Assembly: GCA_005503085.1 (NCBI GenBank)
Contig: SCOI01000026.1
Coordinates: 23,082 to 87,081 of the forward strand
Length of the DNA: 64,000 bases
Direction: 5' to 3'
Source: Burkholderiales bacterium C2
GTDB lineage: Bacteria > Pseudomonadota > Gammaproteobacteria > Burkholderiales > Burkholderiaceae_C
Shown: piece by piece, positions 51,218 to 59,850 of the stretch
Position numbering within the stretch: position 1 is the stretch's first letter
Layout: every line of letters starts with the position of its first letter
Translations under genes and position numbers: made by a program
Notes under the pieces: generated by a model
The model's input: only the letters and a program-made list of their open reading frames with translations
Told to the model about the DNA's origin: nothing
Database searches by the model: none

Positions 51218-52669
51218 ATGTCTGTTGCCGGCGCCCCCGTCCTCGCGACCGCCCAGGTCCAAGTCTTCGATGCCGTCAGAGCGCTTGCCTTTGTCGGCGA
51301 CCTGAGCATGGGCCAGCCGATCGACCAATCCGCCCGCAGTGCCTGGCTGGCCGTGCAACTGGCGGCGGCGCTGGACCTGGATGCCTCGCTGCAGGCCAAC
51401 GCGGCCTACGTCGCGCTGCTGCGCTGGTCCGGCTGCACCGCCAACGCCTCCGAGGTCGCCGAGGTGATCGGCGACGATGTCGGCGGGCGGCAGGCGATGC
51501 TGGCGGTCGGCCTGCCGGCCCATCTGTCCGGCCGGCTGATCCCGGCGGCGCAGATCCATTGCGAGGTCTCTGGCGATGTCGCGCGCACCTTGGGCCTGCC
51601 GCCGCCGATCGAGCGCGCGCTGCGCCGCATCTTCGAGAAGCTGGACGGCAGCGGCCAGCCGAACGCGCTCGCCGGCGCCGAGGTGCCGGTCGAGGTGCTG
51701 CTGGCCCAGGTCGCCAGCGACCTGGAGATCCAGAGCCGCGTCCATGACCTGGAAAGCGCGCTGGCCGGCCTGGCCGCGCGCGCCGGCCGCCACTACCCCG
51801 CCGCGTGGCTGCCGGTGCTGCGCCAGCATGCGGCCGACTGGCTGCACACGCTGGAAAGCGAGCCGGCCTGCATCGATGCGCCGGCGCTGCTGCCGCTGCC
51901 GACCGCGCCGCTGGAGCTGATCGCCGATGTGATCGACCTGAAGCTGCCCTGGCTGACCGGCTACTCGCGCCGCGTGGCCGAGGCGGCGCGCGCCGCCGCG
52001 CTGCGGCTTGACTTGAGCGAGGCGCAGGCGCAGCGCATATACCGCGCCGCGCTGATCCACGGCATGGGCCGCGCCGCGGTGCCCAACGAGATCTGGAACC
52101 GGCCCGGCCCGCGCAGCGAGGCGGCGCTGGAGCGGCTGCGCCTGGTGCCCTACTGGACGGCGCGTGCCGCGCGCCGCATCGGCAGCCTGAGCGAGGAGGC
52201 CGACATTGCCTCCCAGGCCGACGAGCGCCTGGACGGCTCGGGCTTCTTCCGTGGCGCGTCGGGCGACGCGATCGGCATCGAGGGCCGCGTGTTGGCCGCG
52301 GCCGCGCAATGGCTGCTGTGGCAGACCAAACGGCCCGGCCAACCGGGCCTGGACGCGGCCGAGGCCAGCCAGCGCCTGCGCGATGAGGCGCAGCGGGGCC
52401 GTTTCGATGCGCGTGTGGTGGCCGCGCTGACCGGCGCGCCGGCGGCGTCGCCCAGGCCGATGCCCGCCGACCCGGCCGGGCCGCTGAGCGCCCGCGAGAT
52501 CGAGGTGCTGCGCCGCATCAGCCATGGCGAGAGCAATAAGGAGGCGGCGCGTGCGCTGGGCATCAGCCCGAGCACGGTGCGCGCGCACCTTGAGAACATC
52601 TTCCGCAAGCTCGACTGCACGACGCGCGCCGCCGCCACGCTGAAGGCGCTGACGATGGGGCTGCTGTAG
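51218..52669 (+). CDS. LuxR-type HTH protein with degenerate HD-GYP-like domain
   Basis: The 483-residue protein carries an HD-domain-like region with AAAALRLDLSEAQAQRIYRAALIHGMGRAAVPNEIWNRPG. In active HD-GYP proteins this reads LLHDIGKxxIPxxIL; here HD is HG and K is R, so catalysis is unlikely. It ends in a LuxR HTH (LSAREIEVLRRISHGESNKEAARALGISPSTVRAHLENIFRKLDC). It is probably a regulator that has re-used an HD fold for ligand binding. ATG at 51218 (MSVAGAPV) is chosen; an upstream ATG at 51185 is possible. The genes next to it give no clue. Confidence 0.82.
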   Translation: MSVAGAPVLATAQVQVFDAVRALAFVGDLSMGQPIDQSARSAWLAVQLAAALDLDASLQANAAYVALLRWSGCTANASEVAEVIGDDVGGRQAMLAVGLPAHLSGRLIPAAQIHCEVSGDVARTLGLPPPIERALRRIFEKLDGSGQPNALAGAEVPVEVLLAQVASDLEIQSRVHDLESALAGLAARAGRHYPAAWLPVLRQHAADWLHTLESEPACIDAPALLPLPTAPLELIADVIDLKLPWLTGYSRRVAEAARAAALRLDLSEAQAQRIYRAALIHGMGRAAVPNEIWNRPGPRSEAALERLRLVPYWTARAARRIGSLSEEADIASQADERLDGSGFFRGASGDAIGIEGRVLAAAAQWLLWQTKRPGQPGLDAAEASQRLRDEAQRGRFDARVVAALTGAPAASPRPMPADPAGPLSAREIEVLRRISHGESNKEAARALGISPSTVRAHLENIFRKLDCTTRAAATLKALTMGLL

Positions 52670-52722
52670 CCGGGGGCCAGGATCCGCGCTGGCGAGCCGT
52701 CCGTCGCCGGCGCTGAGCCTGC

Positions 52723-53277
52723 TCAGCGTCGGCTGAAGTGCTTGGCAACCAGCCGGCTCAGCGTGCCCCAGTTGCGCATCGTCGTCGGCGTGCCCAGGGT
52801 CTTCTCCAGCAGCGCATTGCTGCTGCCGGGGCTGGCGCCGAGCCGGCGGCTCAGGCCCAGCGCCGTGTGGCTGGCGGCGTGATAAGCGAACACCTCGGCG
52901 TCGCCGCGCGCCGAGCACAGCGGCAGCCCCGGCAGCTCGCCGGCTTCGGCGGACAGAAAGCTGATGCAGCAGTCGTAGACATCGTCGAGCCGCTGGTTGG
53001 CGAAGGGCTGGCTGTCGACCAGCTCGGCCACCGCCGCGAGTCGGCGCAAAAAGCCCGGCTCGCGCAGCCCGCAGGCCGTGTTCAGATGAGCCGAAGCCGC
53101 CGCCAGCACGCGCCGCGCCGCCGCATCGCTGCGGGCTTCGAACACCAGGGTGCCGTTGACCTGGAAGGAGGCCGGCCGCAGCGCACCGGCCGCCTCGAAA
53201 GCCTGTTCCAGCAAGGCCTTGTCCGGGCAGTTGCGGCGGCCCAGATTGAGATTGCGAAAGAAGACGACGTATTTCAT
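52723..53277 (-). CDS. DUF1697 family protein
   Basis: The 184-residue protein starts YVVFFRNLNLGRRNCPDKALLEQAFEAAGA and closes LGTPTTMRNWGTLSRLVAKHFSRR. DUF1697 proteins have this YVaLLRgiNvGg start and TxRNWnTvxKL end; no function is known. It is divergent from an AlkD-like gene across 51 bases. Confidence 0.9.
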   Translation of the reverse strand: MKYVVFFRNLNLGRRNCPDKALLEQAFEAAGALRPASFQVNGTLVFEARSDAAARRVLAAASAHLNTACGLREPGFLRRLAAVAELVDSQPFANQRLDDVYDCCISFLSAEAGELPGLPLCSARGDAEVFAYHAASHTALGLSRRLGASPGSSNALLEKTLGTPTTMRNWGTLSRLVAKHFSRR

Positions 53278-53328
53278 CGGTGGCGGCGCTTCAGCCTGCT
53301 GTCCTGTGCTGCGCTTATGCTAACGGCC

Positions 53329-54048
53329 ATGAACATCTCCACGGTGCCAGGTCTTGCCGAAGGTATGTCCGAGAGGCTGGCCGAGGCCTTGCGGCTGATC
53401 CGGGCCGAGGCCCGACCCGAGGCGCTGCAGGCGCTGGCGCGCTTTGCGATCGGGGGCGAGGGGCGGCTGGGCCTGTCGGTGCCGCAGATGCGTGACGTGG
53501 CCCGGCAGCTGGGCCGCGACCACGAACTGGCGCTGGCGCTGTGGGAGACGGCCATCCCCGACGCGCAGATCGTCGCCGGCCTGATCGCCGAGCCGGCAAA
53601 GCTGACGCTGGCGCAGATGGACCGGTGGACCCAGGGCATGGCGGCCTGGGATGTCTGCGACCAGGCTTGCAACAATGCCTTGCGCAAATCGCCGCTGGCC
53701 TGGGCACGCATTCCCGTCTGGGCCGCCAGCCGCGAGGAGTTCGTGCGGCGCGCCGGCTATGCGCTGCTGGCCGTGATGGCGGTGCATGACAAGAAGCGGC
53801 CCGATGCCGACTTCATCGCGCTGCTGCCGCTGATCGAGGCGGCGGCCGATGACGAGCGCAACTTCGTCAAGAAGGCCGTCAACTGGGCGCTGCGCCAGAT
53901 CGGCAAGCGCTCGGATGCGCTGCTGCCGGCGGCGATCGCCTGCGCCGAGCGCCTGCGTGAGCGGCCCGAGAAGAGCGCCCGCTGGATAGGCGCCGATGCG
54001 CTGCGCGAGCTGGGGCCGAGAGTCCACCGGCCCGGGGCGGGCGCTTAA
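53329..54048 (+). CDS. DNA alkylation repair protein, AlkD-like HEAT repeats
   Basis: The 239-residue protein is composed of HEAT-like helices and matches the AlkC/AlkD-type family: LGLSVPQMRDVARQLGRDHELALALWETAIPDAQIVAGLI, MDRWTQGMAAWDVCDQACNNALRKSP, FVRRAGYALLAVMAVHDKK, and DDERNFVKKAVNWALRQIGKRSDALL. AlkD removes positively charged alkylated bases without base flipping. Catalytic Trp and Asp-like residues (AAWDVCD) are visible. ATG 53329 is used; ATG 53317 is four codons earlier. Confidence 0.88.
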   Translation: MNISTVPGLAEGMSERLAEALRLIRAEARPEALQALARFAIGGEGRLGLSVPQMRDVARQLGRDHELALALWETAIPDAQIVAGLIAEPAKLTLAQMDRWTQGMAAWDVCDQACNNALRKSPLAWARIPVWAASREEFVRRAGYALLAVMAVHDKKRPDADFIALLPLIEAAADDERNFVKKAVNWALRQIGKRSDALLPAAIACAERLRERPEKSARWIGADALRELGPRVHRPGAGA

Positions 54049-54074
54049 CGGGCTTTTCGCAGGGGCCGCCCCGC

Positions 54075-54869
54075 TCAGCCCTTGCCCAGCGGCGGCCGGC
54101 CGAACAGGCTGGAGGCGTTGCTGATCGGTCCGAGCTCGGCGGTGGCAGCGAGCAGGGCGGGCACCAGATCGCGGGCCCGCGCGCTGCTCAGGCGGGTGCG
54201 GGGGCCGGCGATGCTGATGACGCCGATCGCCTGCTGGCGACAGAACACCGGGGCCGCGATCGCCGCCATGCCCGGGGCGAACACCTCATCGATCAGCGCA
54301 TAGCCGCGCACGCGCGCCGCGTGCAGAAACCCGACCAGGGCCTTGATGGTGGTGGGTGCCTTGGGGCCATAGTCGCTGGGCTGGCCAAAGCCTTGGCGCG
54401 CGACCAGTTCGAATGCGCGTTCATCGCTCAGCGTCATCAGCCAGGCGTGGCCCGAGGCCGTGCAGGACAGCCGGGCGTCCATGCCCATGTCCGGGTCATA
54501 GCGCAGGCCCGTCTGCCGCATGCCCTGTGACTTGGCGACCCAGGTCAGGCGGTCGTCGTCGACGATGGACAGCCGCACCAGCTCGCCCGAGGCCTGCGCC
54601 AGCCGCTCCAGCAGCGGTTCGGCGATGTCGACGATGCCCGCGCTGCTGAGGAAGCCCAGTCCCATCGACACCACCTTGGTCGTCAGCACATAGTCGCCCT
54701 GCTTATGGGCCTGGCGCACATAGCCGTAGCGCTGCAGATCCGCCAGCAGGCGGTGGCAGACGCTGAGCGGCATGTCCAGCTCGGCGGCGATCAGGGTCAG
54801 GGGCAGGCCTTGCGGGTGCTGGATCAGATGTTCCAGCAGCGCCAGTCCGCGTTCCAGAGCGAGGGTCAT
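54075..54869 (-). CDS. IclR family transcriptional regulator
   Basis: The 264-residue regulator has an IclR HTH (LALERGLALLEHLIQHPQGLPLTLIAAELDMPLSVCHRLLADLQRYGYV) and a C-terminal GAF-like ligand domain with GMDARLSCTASGHAWL, GYALIDEVFAPGMAAIAAPVF and GVISIAGPRTRL. It is divergent from the dehydroquinase-TRAP-dehydrogenase cluster across 66 bases, so it probably represses that operon. GAAACAGGTTTC in the gap is a candidate operator. ATG at 54869 sits directly after that dyad. Confidence 0.92.
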   Translation of the reverse strand: MTLALERGLALLEHLIQHPQGLPLTLIAAELDMPLSVCHRLLADLQRYGYVRQAHKQGDYVLTTKVVSMGLGFLSSAGIVDIAEPLLERLAQASGELVRLSIVDDDRLTWVAKSQGMRQTGLRYDPDMGMDARLSCTASGHAWLMTLSDERAFELVARQGFGQPSDYGPKAPTTIKALVGFLHAARVRGYALIDEVFAPGMAAIAAPVFCRQQAIGVISIAGPRTRLSSARARDLVPALLAATAELGPISNASSLFGRPPLGKG

Positions 54870-54880
54870 TCCTGTATTGT

Positions 54881-54892
54881 GAAACAGGTTTC
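54881..54892. promoter_or_regulatory. GAAAC-AG-GTTTC inverted repeat, candidate IclR operator
   Basis: Perfect 5-base arms around AG lie 11 bases before the IclR start and 44 bases before the aroQ-like ATG. The short, AT-rich dyad in a divergent gap is the usual place for IclR binding. Confidence 0.45.
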
Positions 54893-54935
54893 CTGAATGG
54901 AAAGTCTTTCTGGGCCGCGCCCAACAATCAAGCCC

Positions 54936-55385
54936 ATGAGTGCCACCCTCTACATCCTCAACGGCCCCAATCTGAACCTGCTGGGCATACGCGAGCCGCA
55001 TCTGTATGGCAGCACCTCGCTGCCGCAGATCGAGCAGCTGTGCCAGCGCGTGGCCGCCGAGCTGGGGCTGGCTTGCGAGTTCCGGCAGAGCAATCACGAG
55101 GGCGTGCTGGTGGACTGGGTGCAGGAAGCCCGTGAGCGGGCGGCGGCGCTGGTGATCAACCCGGCGGGCCTGTCGTTCCGGTCCATCCCGCTGCTGGATG
55201 CGCTGAAGACGCTGGAGCAGCCGATTGCCGAGGTCCACCTGACCAATATCCATAGACGCGACCCGCTCTACCAGCATTCGCTGATGTCGCTCGCCGCCAC
55301 CGGCGTGATCTGCGGCTTTGGCGCCTTCGGCTACGAGCTCGCGATCCGGGCGCTGGCCCAGCGGCTGGCGGCCGCCTCGCCCTGA
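54936..55385 (+). CDS. aroQ: Type II 3-dehydroquinate dehydratase homologue, altered substrate site
   Basis: The 149-residue protein has the type II dehydroquinase fold start LYILNGPNLNLLGIREPHLYGSTSL. The catalytic Arg and Tyr (R19, Y24, M. tuberculosis numbering) and EVHLTNIH are kept. At two substrate positions it differs: the NAGGLTHTS loop reads NPAGLSFRS, so H81 becomes Phe, and HAREEFRRHS reads HRRDPLYQHS, so R112, the residue that holds the substrate carboxylate, becomes Tyr. In a cluster with a TRAP importer and a quinate/shikimate dehydrogenase, a catabolic role on a related ring compound is plausible. Standard dehydroquinase activity is uncertain. Confidence 0.85.
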   Translation: MSATLYILNGPNLNLLGIREPHLYGSTSLPQIEQLCQRVAAELGLACEFRQSNHEGVLVDWVQEARERAAALVINPAGLSFRSIPLLDALKTLEQPIAEVHLTNIHRRDPLYQHSLMSLAATGVICGFGAFGYELAIRALAQRLAAASP

Positions 55386-55422
55386 AGAACCGGCCCTCAA
55401 CACAATTCCAAAGGAGACGACC

Positions 55423-56415
55423 ATGAACCCTTCTCGCATCGATCGCCGCAGCTTGCTGGGCGCGGGCGCCGCGCTGGCCGCCGGGGCCATGCTGCCGGCC
55501 TGGGCGCAGACACCGGCCACCCTGCGCTTCGCCGCCGTGTTCTCCGACAAGGACATCCGTGCCGAGATGATGAAGATGTTCGCCAAGGACATCGAGGCCG
55601 ACTTCAAGCTCGAGATGCATCTGAACTCGACGCTGTTCCGCCAGGGCACCGAGCTGGTCGCGCTGCAGCGCGACAACCTGGAGATGGGCAATATCTCGCC
55701 CCAGGACATTTCCAAGCAGGTGCCCGCCTGGTCGCTGCTGACCTCGGCCTATCTGTTCCGCGATGCCAACCACCTCAACAGCTTCTTCGCCAGCGAGGCG
55801 GGCGCGCAGATGAAGAAGCTGGTGGAGGACCAGCTCAAGGTGAAGATCCTGGGCCCGACCTTCTTCGGCACCCGGCATCTGGGCCTGAAGGCCAAGAAGC
55901 GCATCAACGTGCCCGCCGACCTGGCCGGCGTGAAGCTGCGCATGCCGCCCGGCGACACCTGGCAGATGCTGGGCCGCTCGATCGGCGCAAATCCGACGCC
56001 GATGGCTTACGCCGAGACCTATACCGGCCTACAGACCGGCGCCATCGACGGCCAGGACAACCCGCTGCCCAATGTGCAGAACATGAAGTTCTACGAGGTG
56101 ATGTCGCAGATCGTGCTGACCTCGCATCTGGTGGCCTTCGATCTGCTGACCGTCAGTATGAAGACCTGGCAGGGCCTGGCGCCGGCCCGGCAGCGCGCCT
56201 TCCAGGCCGCCGCCGACAAGGCCATCGCCTGGAGCACGAGCGAACACCAGAAGCGCGAGGCCGAGCTGGCCGAGACCTTCCGCAAGCAGGGGCTGGAGGT
56301 CTATGTGCCCAATATCGCGGCCTTCCGCGAGCATGCCCAGAAGGTCTATCTGGGCTCGGACGAGGCCAAGACATGGCCGGCCGGCATGCTCGACAAGATC
56401 AACGCGATGAAGTGA
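55423..56415 (+). CDS. TRAP transporter substrate-binding protein DctP
   Basis: The 330-residue periplasmic protein has a Tat-like signal (RRSLLGAGAALAAGAMLPAWA). It follows the DctP pattern: LRFAAVFSDKDIRAEMMKMFAKD, GPTFFGTRHLGLKAKKRINVPADLAGVKLRMPPGDTWQMLGRSIGANP and ETYTGLQTGAIDGQDNPLPN. The Arg that binds ligand carboxylates (KLRMPP) is present, so the ligand is an organic acid. The start at 55423 has AAGGAG upstream. It is the first of three TRAP genes. Confidence 0.92.
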   Translation: MNPSRIDRRSLLGAGAALAAGAMLPAWAQTPATLRFAAVFSDKDIRAEMMKMFAKDIEADFKLEMHLNSTLFRQGTELVALQRDNLEMGNISPQDISKQVPAWSLLTSAYLFRDANHLNSFFASEAGAQMKKLVEDQLKVKILGPTFFGTRHLGLKAKKRINVPADLAGVKLRMPPGDTWQMLGRSIGANPTPMAYAETYTGLQTGAIDGQDNPLPNVQNMKFYEVMSQIVLTSHLVAFDLLTVSMKTWQGLAPARQRAFQAAADKAIAWSTSEHQKREAELAETFRKQGLEVYVPNIAAFREHAQKVYLGSDEAKTWPAGMLDKINAMK

Positions 56416-56422
56416 GCTGGAG

Positions 56423-56923
56423 ATGCTGCGTCGGCTCATGCGTTCCTTGCACCGCTTCGCCGAAGCGGTCGCGGTGGTCTTGCTCGCGCTGATCTTCGTC
56501 GCCTTCCTGCTGCAGATCGCCATGCGCTATCTGTTCAACTGGCCGGTGGGCTGGACCACCGAGCTGTCGCTGGCGGCCTGGCTATGGCTGGTGCTGTGGG
56601 GCGCGGCCTTTGTGCTGAAGGACGAGGACGAGATCCGCATCGACCTTTTTGCCGAGCGTGCGAGCCGGCGCACGCGCCGGGTGGTCGGCGGCATCGGCGC
56701 CCTGAGCCTGATCCTGCTGTTCGGCATGTCGCTGCCGGCTTCCTGGGCCTATGTGAGCTTCATGAAGGTCGAGAAAAGCGCCTACCTGGGGATCCGCATG
56801 GACCTGATGTACTCGATCTACCTGCTGTTTGCCGGCGCCGTCATTGCCCGCAGCCTGCGCCAGCTGGTCTGCGGCCCTGCGGCATCGGGCGGCGAAGCGC
56901 CCACCCCGCCGTCCGCCCTGTGA
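56423..56923 (+). CDS. TRAP transporter small permease DctQ
   Basis: The 166-residue protein has four membrane helices, opening FAEAVAVVLLALIFVAFLLQIAMRYLFNWPVGWTTELSLAAWLWLVLWGAAFVLKDEDEIRIDLF, typical of DctQ. It begins 7 bases after dctP and overlaps the GTG start of dctM by 4 bases (GTGA). Confidence 0.92.
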   Translation: MLRRLMRSLHRFAEAVAVVLLALIFVAFLLQIAMRYLFNWPVGWTTELSLAAWLWLVLWGAAFVLKDEDEIRIDLFAERASRRTRRVVGGIGALSLILLFGMSLPASWAYVSFMKVEKSAYLGIRMDLMYSIYLLFAGAVIARSLRQLVCGPAASGGEAPTPPSAL

Positions 56924-58221
56924 ACTACACCAGCCCCTTCTCGCTGGCGCTGGTCGTCATTGTCGCGCTGAGCCTGCTGGGCGTGCCGGTCGGCCACGCG
57001 ATGATCGGCGGCTCGGTGCTCTACCTCTACCTCAAGGGCATGGACATGGGCGCGGCCGCCGAGCAGCTGCTCAACGGCACCTACTCCAGCTTCCTGCTGC
57101 TGGCGATACCGCTGTTCATCCTGGCCGCCAGCATCATGAGCAGCGGCAGCATCCTGGATCGCCTGCTGCGCTTTTGCAATGCCATCGTCGGCCGCTTTCC
57201 CGGCGGGCTGGCCCAGGTCAATGTGCTGCAGAGCATTGTGTTCGCCACCATGTCGGGCTCCGCGCTGGCCGACGCCGCCGGCTCGGGCAAGCTGATGCAG
57301 GCAATGATGACCAAGGACGGCAAGTACACGCCGGGCTTCGCTGCCGCGCTCAGCGCGGTGTCCTCGGTGATCGGGCCCATCCTGCCGCCCTCGATCCCGC
57401 TGGTGCTGTATGCGCTGGTGTCGGGCAGCTCGATCGGCTATCTCTTCATCGCCGGCGTGCTGCCGGGGCTGCTGCTGGGGGCCGTGCAGATGGGGCTGAT
57501 CTATGGACTGGCGCGGCGACGCGGCTTCCCGGTGGAGGCCAGGACGCCGCTGCGCGAGATGCCCCGCATCACGCGCGAGGCCTTCCCGGCGCTGATGCTA
57601 CCGGTGATCCTGCTGGGCTGCATGTACAGCGGCATCACCACGCCCACCGAGGCGGCCGGCATCGCCGCCGCCTACGCGCTGCTGATCTCGGCCGGGCTGT
57701 ACCGCAGCATGGGCTGGCGCGATCTTTACGAGGCGCTGCTGTCCAGCGCGCGCATGAGCATCTCGATCGGGATGCTGATCGCCGGCGCGCTGGTGTTCAA
57801 CTACGTCATCACCTCGGAGAACATCCCCGCCACGCTCAGCGCCTCGATGCGGGGCCTGGAGCTCTCGCAGCTGGGCTTTCTGCTGCTGGTCAATCTGATC
57901 CTGCTGGGCCTGGGCATGTTCCTGGAGGGCTCCACCATCATCCTGGTCATCCTGCCGGTGCTGCTGCCCACCGCCACCGCGCTGGGCGTCGATCCCGTTC
58001 ACTTCGGCGTGATGGCGGTGCTGAACATCATGATAGGCCTGGTGACGCCGCCCTATGGCCTGCTGCTTTTCATGATGATGCGCATCGCCAATGTGTCGCT
58101 GACGGTGCTGATGCGCGATGTGCTTCCCTTCCTGCTGGTCATGCTGGGCGCGCTCGCGCTGGTGACGGTGTGGCCGGACATGGTGCTGTGGCTGCCGCGC
58201 CTGGCGGGGTATACCGGGTGA
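56920..58221 (+). CDS. TRAP transporter large permease DctM
   Basis: The 433-residue protein has twelve predicted membrane helices. Signatures include LLGVPVGHAMIGGSVLYLYLKG, FATMSGSALADAAGSG, GPILPPSIPLVLYALVSGSSIGYLFIAGVLPGLLLG, ITTPTEAAGIAAAYAL and GLVTPPYGLLLFMM. GTG at 56920, overlapping the dctQ stop, is chosen over longer extensions within dctQ. Its own stop overlaps the shikimate dehydrogenase GTG by 4 bases. Confidence 0.93.
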   Translation: MNYTSPFSLALVVIVALSLLGVPVGHAMIGGSVLYLYLKGMDMGAAAEQLLNGTYSSFLLLAIPLFILAASIMSSGSILDRLLRFCNAIVGRFPGGLAQVNVLQSIVFATMSGSALADAAGSGKLMQAMMTKDGKYTPGFAAALSAVSSVIGPILPPSIPLVLYALVSGSSIGYLFIAGVLPGLLLGAVQMGLIYGLARRRGFPVEARTPLREMPRITREAFPALMLPVILLGCMYSGITTPTEAAGIAAAYALLISAGLYRSMGWRDLYEALLSSARMSISIGMLIAGALVFNYVITSENIPATLSASMRGLELSQLGFLLLVNLILLGLGMFLEGSTIILVILPVLLPTATALGVDPVHFGVMAVLNIMIGLVTPPYGLLLFMMMRIANVSLTVLMRDVLPFLLVMLGALALVTVWPDMVLWLPRLAGYTG

Positions 58222-59102
58222 ACGCGCCGGGCGACAAGCTGCTGCTCGGCCTGATCGGCGCCGGCATCCAGCGCTCGCTCAGCCCGGCCCTGCACGAAGA
58301 GGAAGCGCGCCGGCACGGGCTGCGCCTGCACTACCAGCTGATCGATCTGGACCTCTGTGGAGCAACACCCGAACAGCTGCCGACGCTGCTCGCCGCCGCC
58401 CGCATGATGGGCTTTGCCGGCCTGAACATCACCTATCCCTGCAAGCAGGCCGTGATACCGCTGCTCGACGAACTCTCACCGCAGGCCCGGGCCATGGGCG
58501 CGGTCAACACGGTGGTCTTGCGCGGCGGCCGGCTGCTTGGCCACAACACCGATGGCTCCGGTTGGACCTGGGGCTTCCGGCGAGCGCTCCCGGGTGCCGA
58601 CCTCGGCTGCGTCGTGTTGCTGGGTGCCGGCGGCGCCGGCTCGGCCATCGCCGAGGCGGTGCTGAGCCTGGGCGCGGCGCAGCTGCGCCTGGTGGACACC
58701 GACGCCGCGCGGGCCCAGGCGCTGGCCGAGGCGCTGAACCTGCGCTACCCGTTTCGCGTCAGCGCGCATGGCGATGCGGCGCAGGCCCTGCAAGGCGCGA
58801 GCGGCCTGATACACGCCACGCCCACCGGCATGGCCAAGCTGCCCGGCCTGCCGCTCGCCGCCGAGCTCTTGCAGCCCTCGCTATGGGTCTCGGAGGCGGT
58901 GTACTTTCCGCTCGAGACCGCGCTGCTGAAGGCGGCCCGCGCCCGAGCTTGCGCAACGATGGACGGCGGCCACATGGCCGTCGGCCAGGCGGTGGGTGCG
59001 TTCGAGCTGTTCACCGGTCTGAAGGCCGATGCGGCGCGCATGGAACAGCACTTCCGGCGCCTGCTGCGGCTCGCGCCGCCCGATCCCGACAGGAGCACAT
59101 GA
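58218..59102 (+). CDS. Shikimate/quinate 5-dehydrogenase family protein
   Basis: The 294-residue enzyme is an AroE/YdiB relative: LIGAGIQRSLSPALHEEEARRHG, catalytic Lys in NITYPCKQAV, GAVNTVV, Asp in HNTDGSGW, the nucleotide loop VLLGAGGAGSAIAEAVLSLG, and MDGGHMAVGQAVGAFELFTG at the end. The PCKQ and HMAVGQA features follow the quinate/shikimate dehydrogenases of catabolic type. GTG 58218 overlaps the dctM stop. Together with the importer and the dehydroquinase homologue it suggests catabolism of quinate or a related acid. Confidence 0.88.
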   Translation: MNAPGDKLLLGLIGAGIQRSLSPALHEEEARRHGLRLHYQLIDLDLCGATPEQLPTLLAAARMMGFAGLNITYPCKQAVIPLLDELSPQARAMGAVNTVVLRGGRLLGHNTDGSGWTWGFRRALPGADLGCVVLLGAGGAGSAIAEAVLSLGAAQLRLVDTDAARAQALAEALNLRYPFRVSAHGDAAQALQGASGLIHATPTGMAKLPGLPLAAELLQPSLWVSEAVYFPLETALLKAARARACATMDGGHMAVGQAVGAFELFTGLKADAARMEQHFRRLLRLAPPDPDRST

Positions 59103-59779
59103 TGCTGGGTCAAGCCGCGCTCGCGATGTGGTGGGACATCGATGCCGAGGTGCGCGAGGAGTTCGAGCACTGGCACTCGCACGAGCACTTCCCGGAGCGG
59201 CTGGCGCTGCCGGGTTTTCTGCGGGCATCGCGCTGGGCGGATGCCGAGGGCGGCCCGGGCTTCTTTGTGCTGTACGAACTGGCGAGCTACGAGGCCCTGG
59301 TCTCACCGGACTATCTGGCGCGCCTGAACGCCCCCAGCGATTGGTCGAAGAAGATGATGCCGCAGCACCGCGCCATGGTGCGCAGCCCATGCCGCGTGCT
59401 GGAAAGCTGCGGGAGCACCGTGGCGGGCCACGCGCTGACGCTACGCTGCTCACCGGCGGCCGGCGAGCAGCAGCGCTTGCAAAGCCATCTGCGCGCGCTG
59501 GTGCGGGCGCTTCCCGCGCAGCCGGGTCTGGTCGGCGCGCAACTGCTGCAGACCGACAAGCCGGCCATCGCACCGACCACCGAGCAGCGCCTGCGCGGCC
59601 TGGCCGACCAGGCGGCGGACTGGATCTTCATCGCGACCGGCTACGACGCCCCGGCGCTGGCGCGGCTTGCCGAATCCGCACTGTCAGCGGCAGCGCTGCA
59701 GAACGCCGGGGCGGCCACCGGGTCGGTCACTGCGGCCTATGGGCTCAGAGGCGCATCGACCAGCGCAGAAGCCTGCTGA
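59099..59779 (+). CDS. Conserved hypothetical protein, dimeric alpha/beta-barrel-like
   Basis: The 226-residue protein is not a named family to me. It opens ALAMWWDIDAEVREEFEHWHSHEHFPERLALPGFLRASRWADAEG, a pattern seen in EthD/DUF4286-like barrel proteins, then FVLYELASYEALVSPDYLARLN. A second, less clear copy occupies the C-terminal half (LRCSPAAGEQQRLQ, GAQLLQTDKPA), suggesting a fused tandem. ATG 59099 overlaps the dehydrogenase stop by four bases (ATGA). It ends the IclR-linked operon, so a role in the same pathway is likely but not defined. Confidence 0.7.
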   Translation: MMLGQAALAMWWDIDAEVREEFEHWHSHEHFPERLALPGFLRASRWADAEGGPGFFVLYELASYEALVSPDYLARLNAPSDWSKKMMPQHRAMVRSPCRVLESCGSTVAGHALTLRCSPAAGEQQRLQSHLRALVRALPAQPGLVGAQLLQTDKPAIAPTTEQRLRGLADQAADWIFIATGYDAPALARLAESALSAAALQNAGAATGSVTAAYGLRGASTSAEAC

Positions 59780-59850
59780 ACCGAGCCCCAGGTTTAGACT
59801 CGATTCCAATCAGGGGAGTTCGTTCACGCCCTTAACCATGGAGTCGCAAC

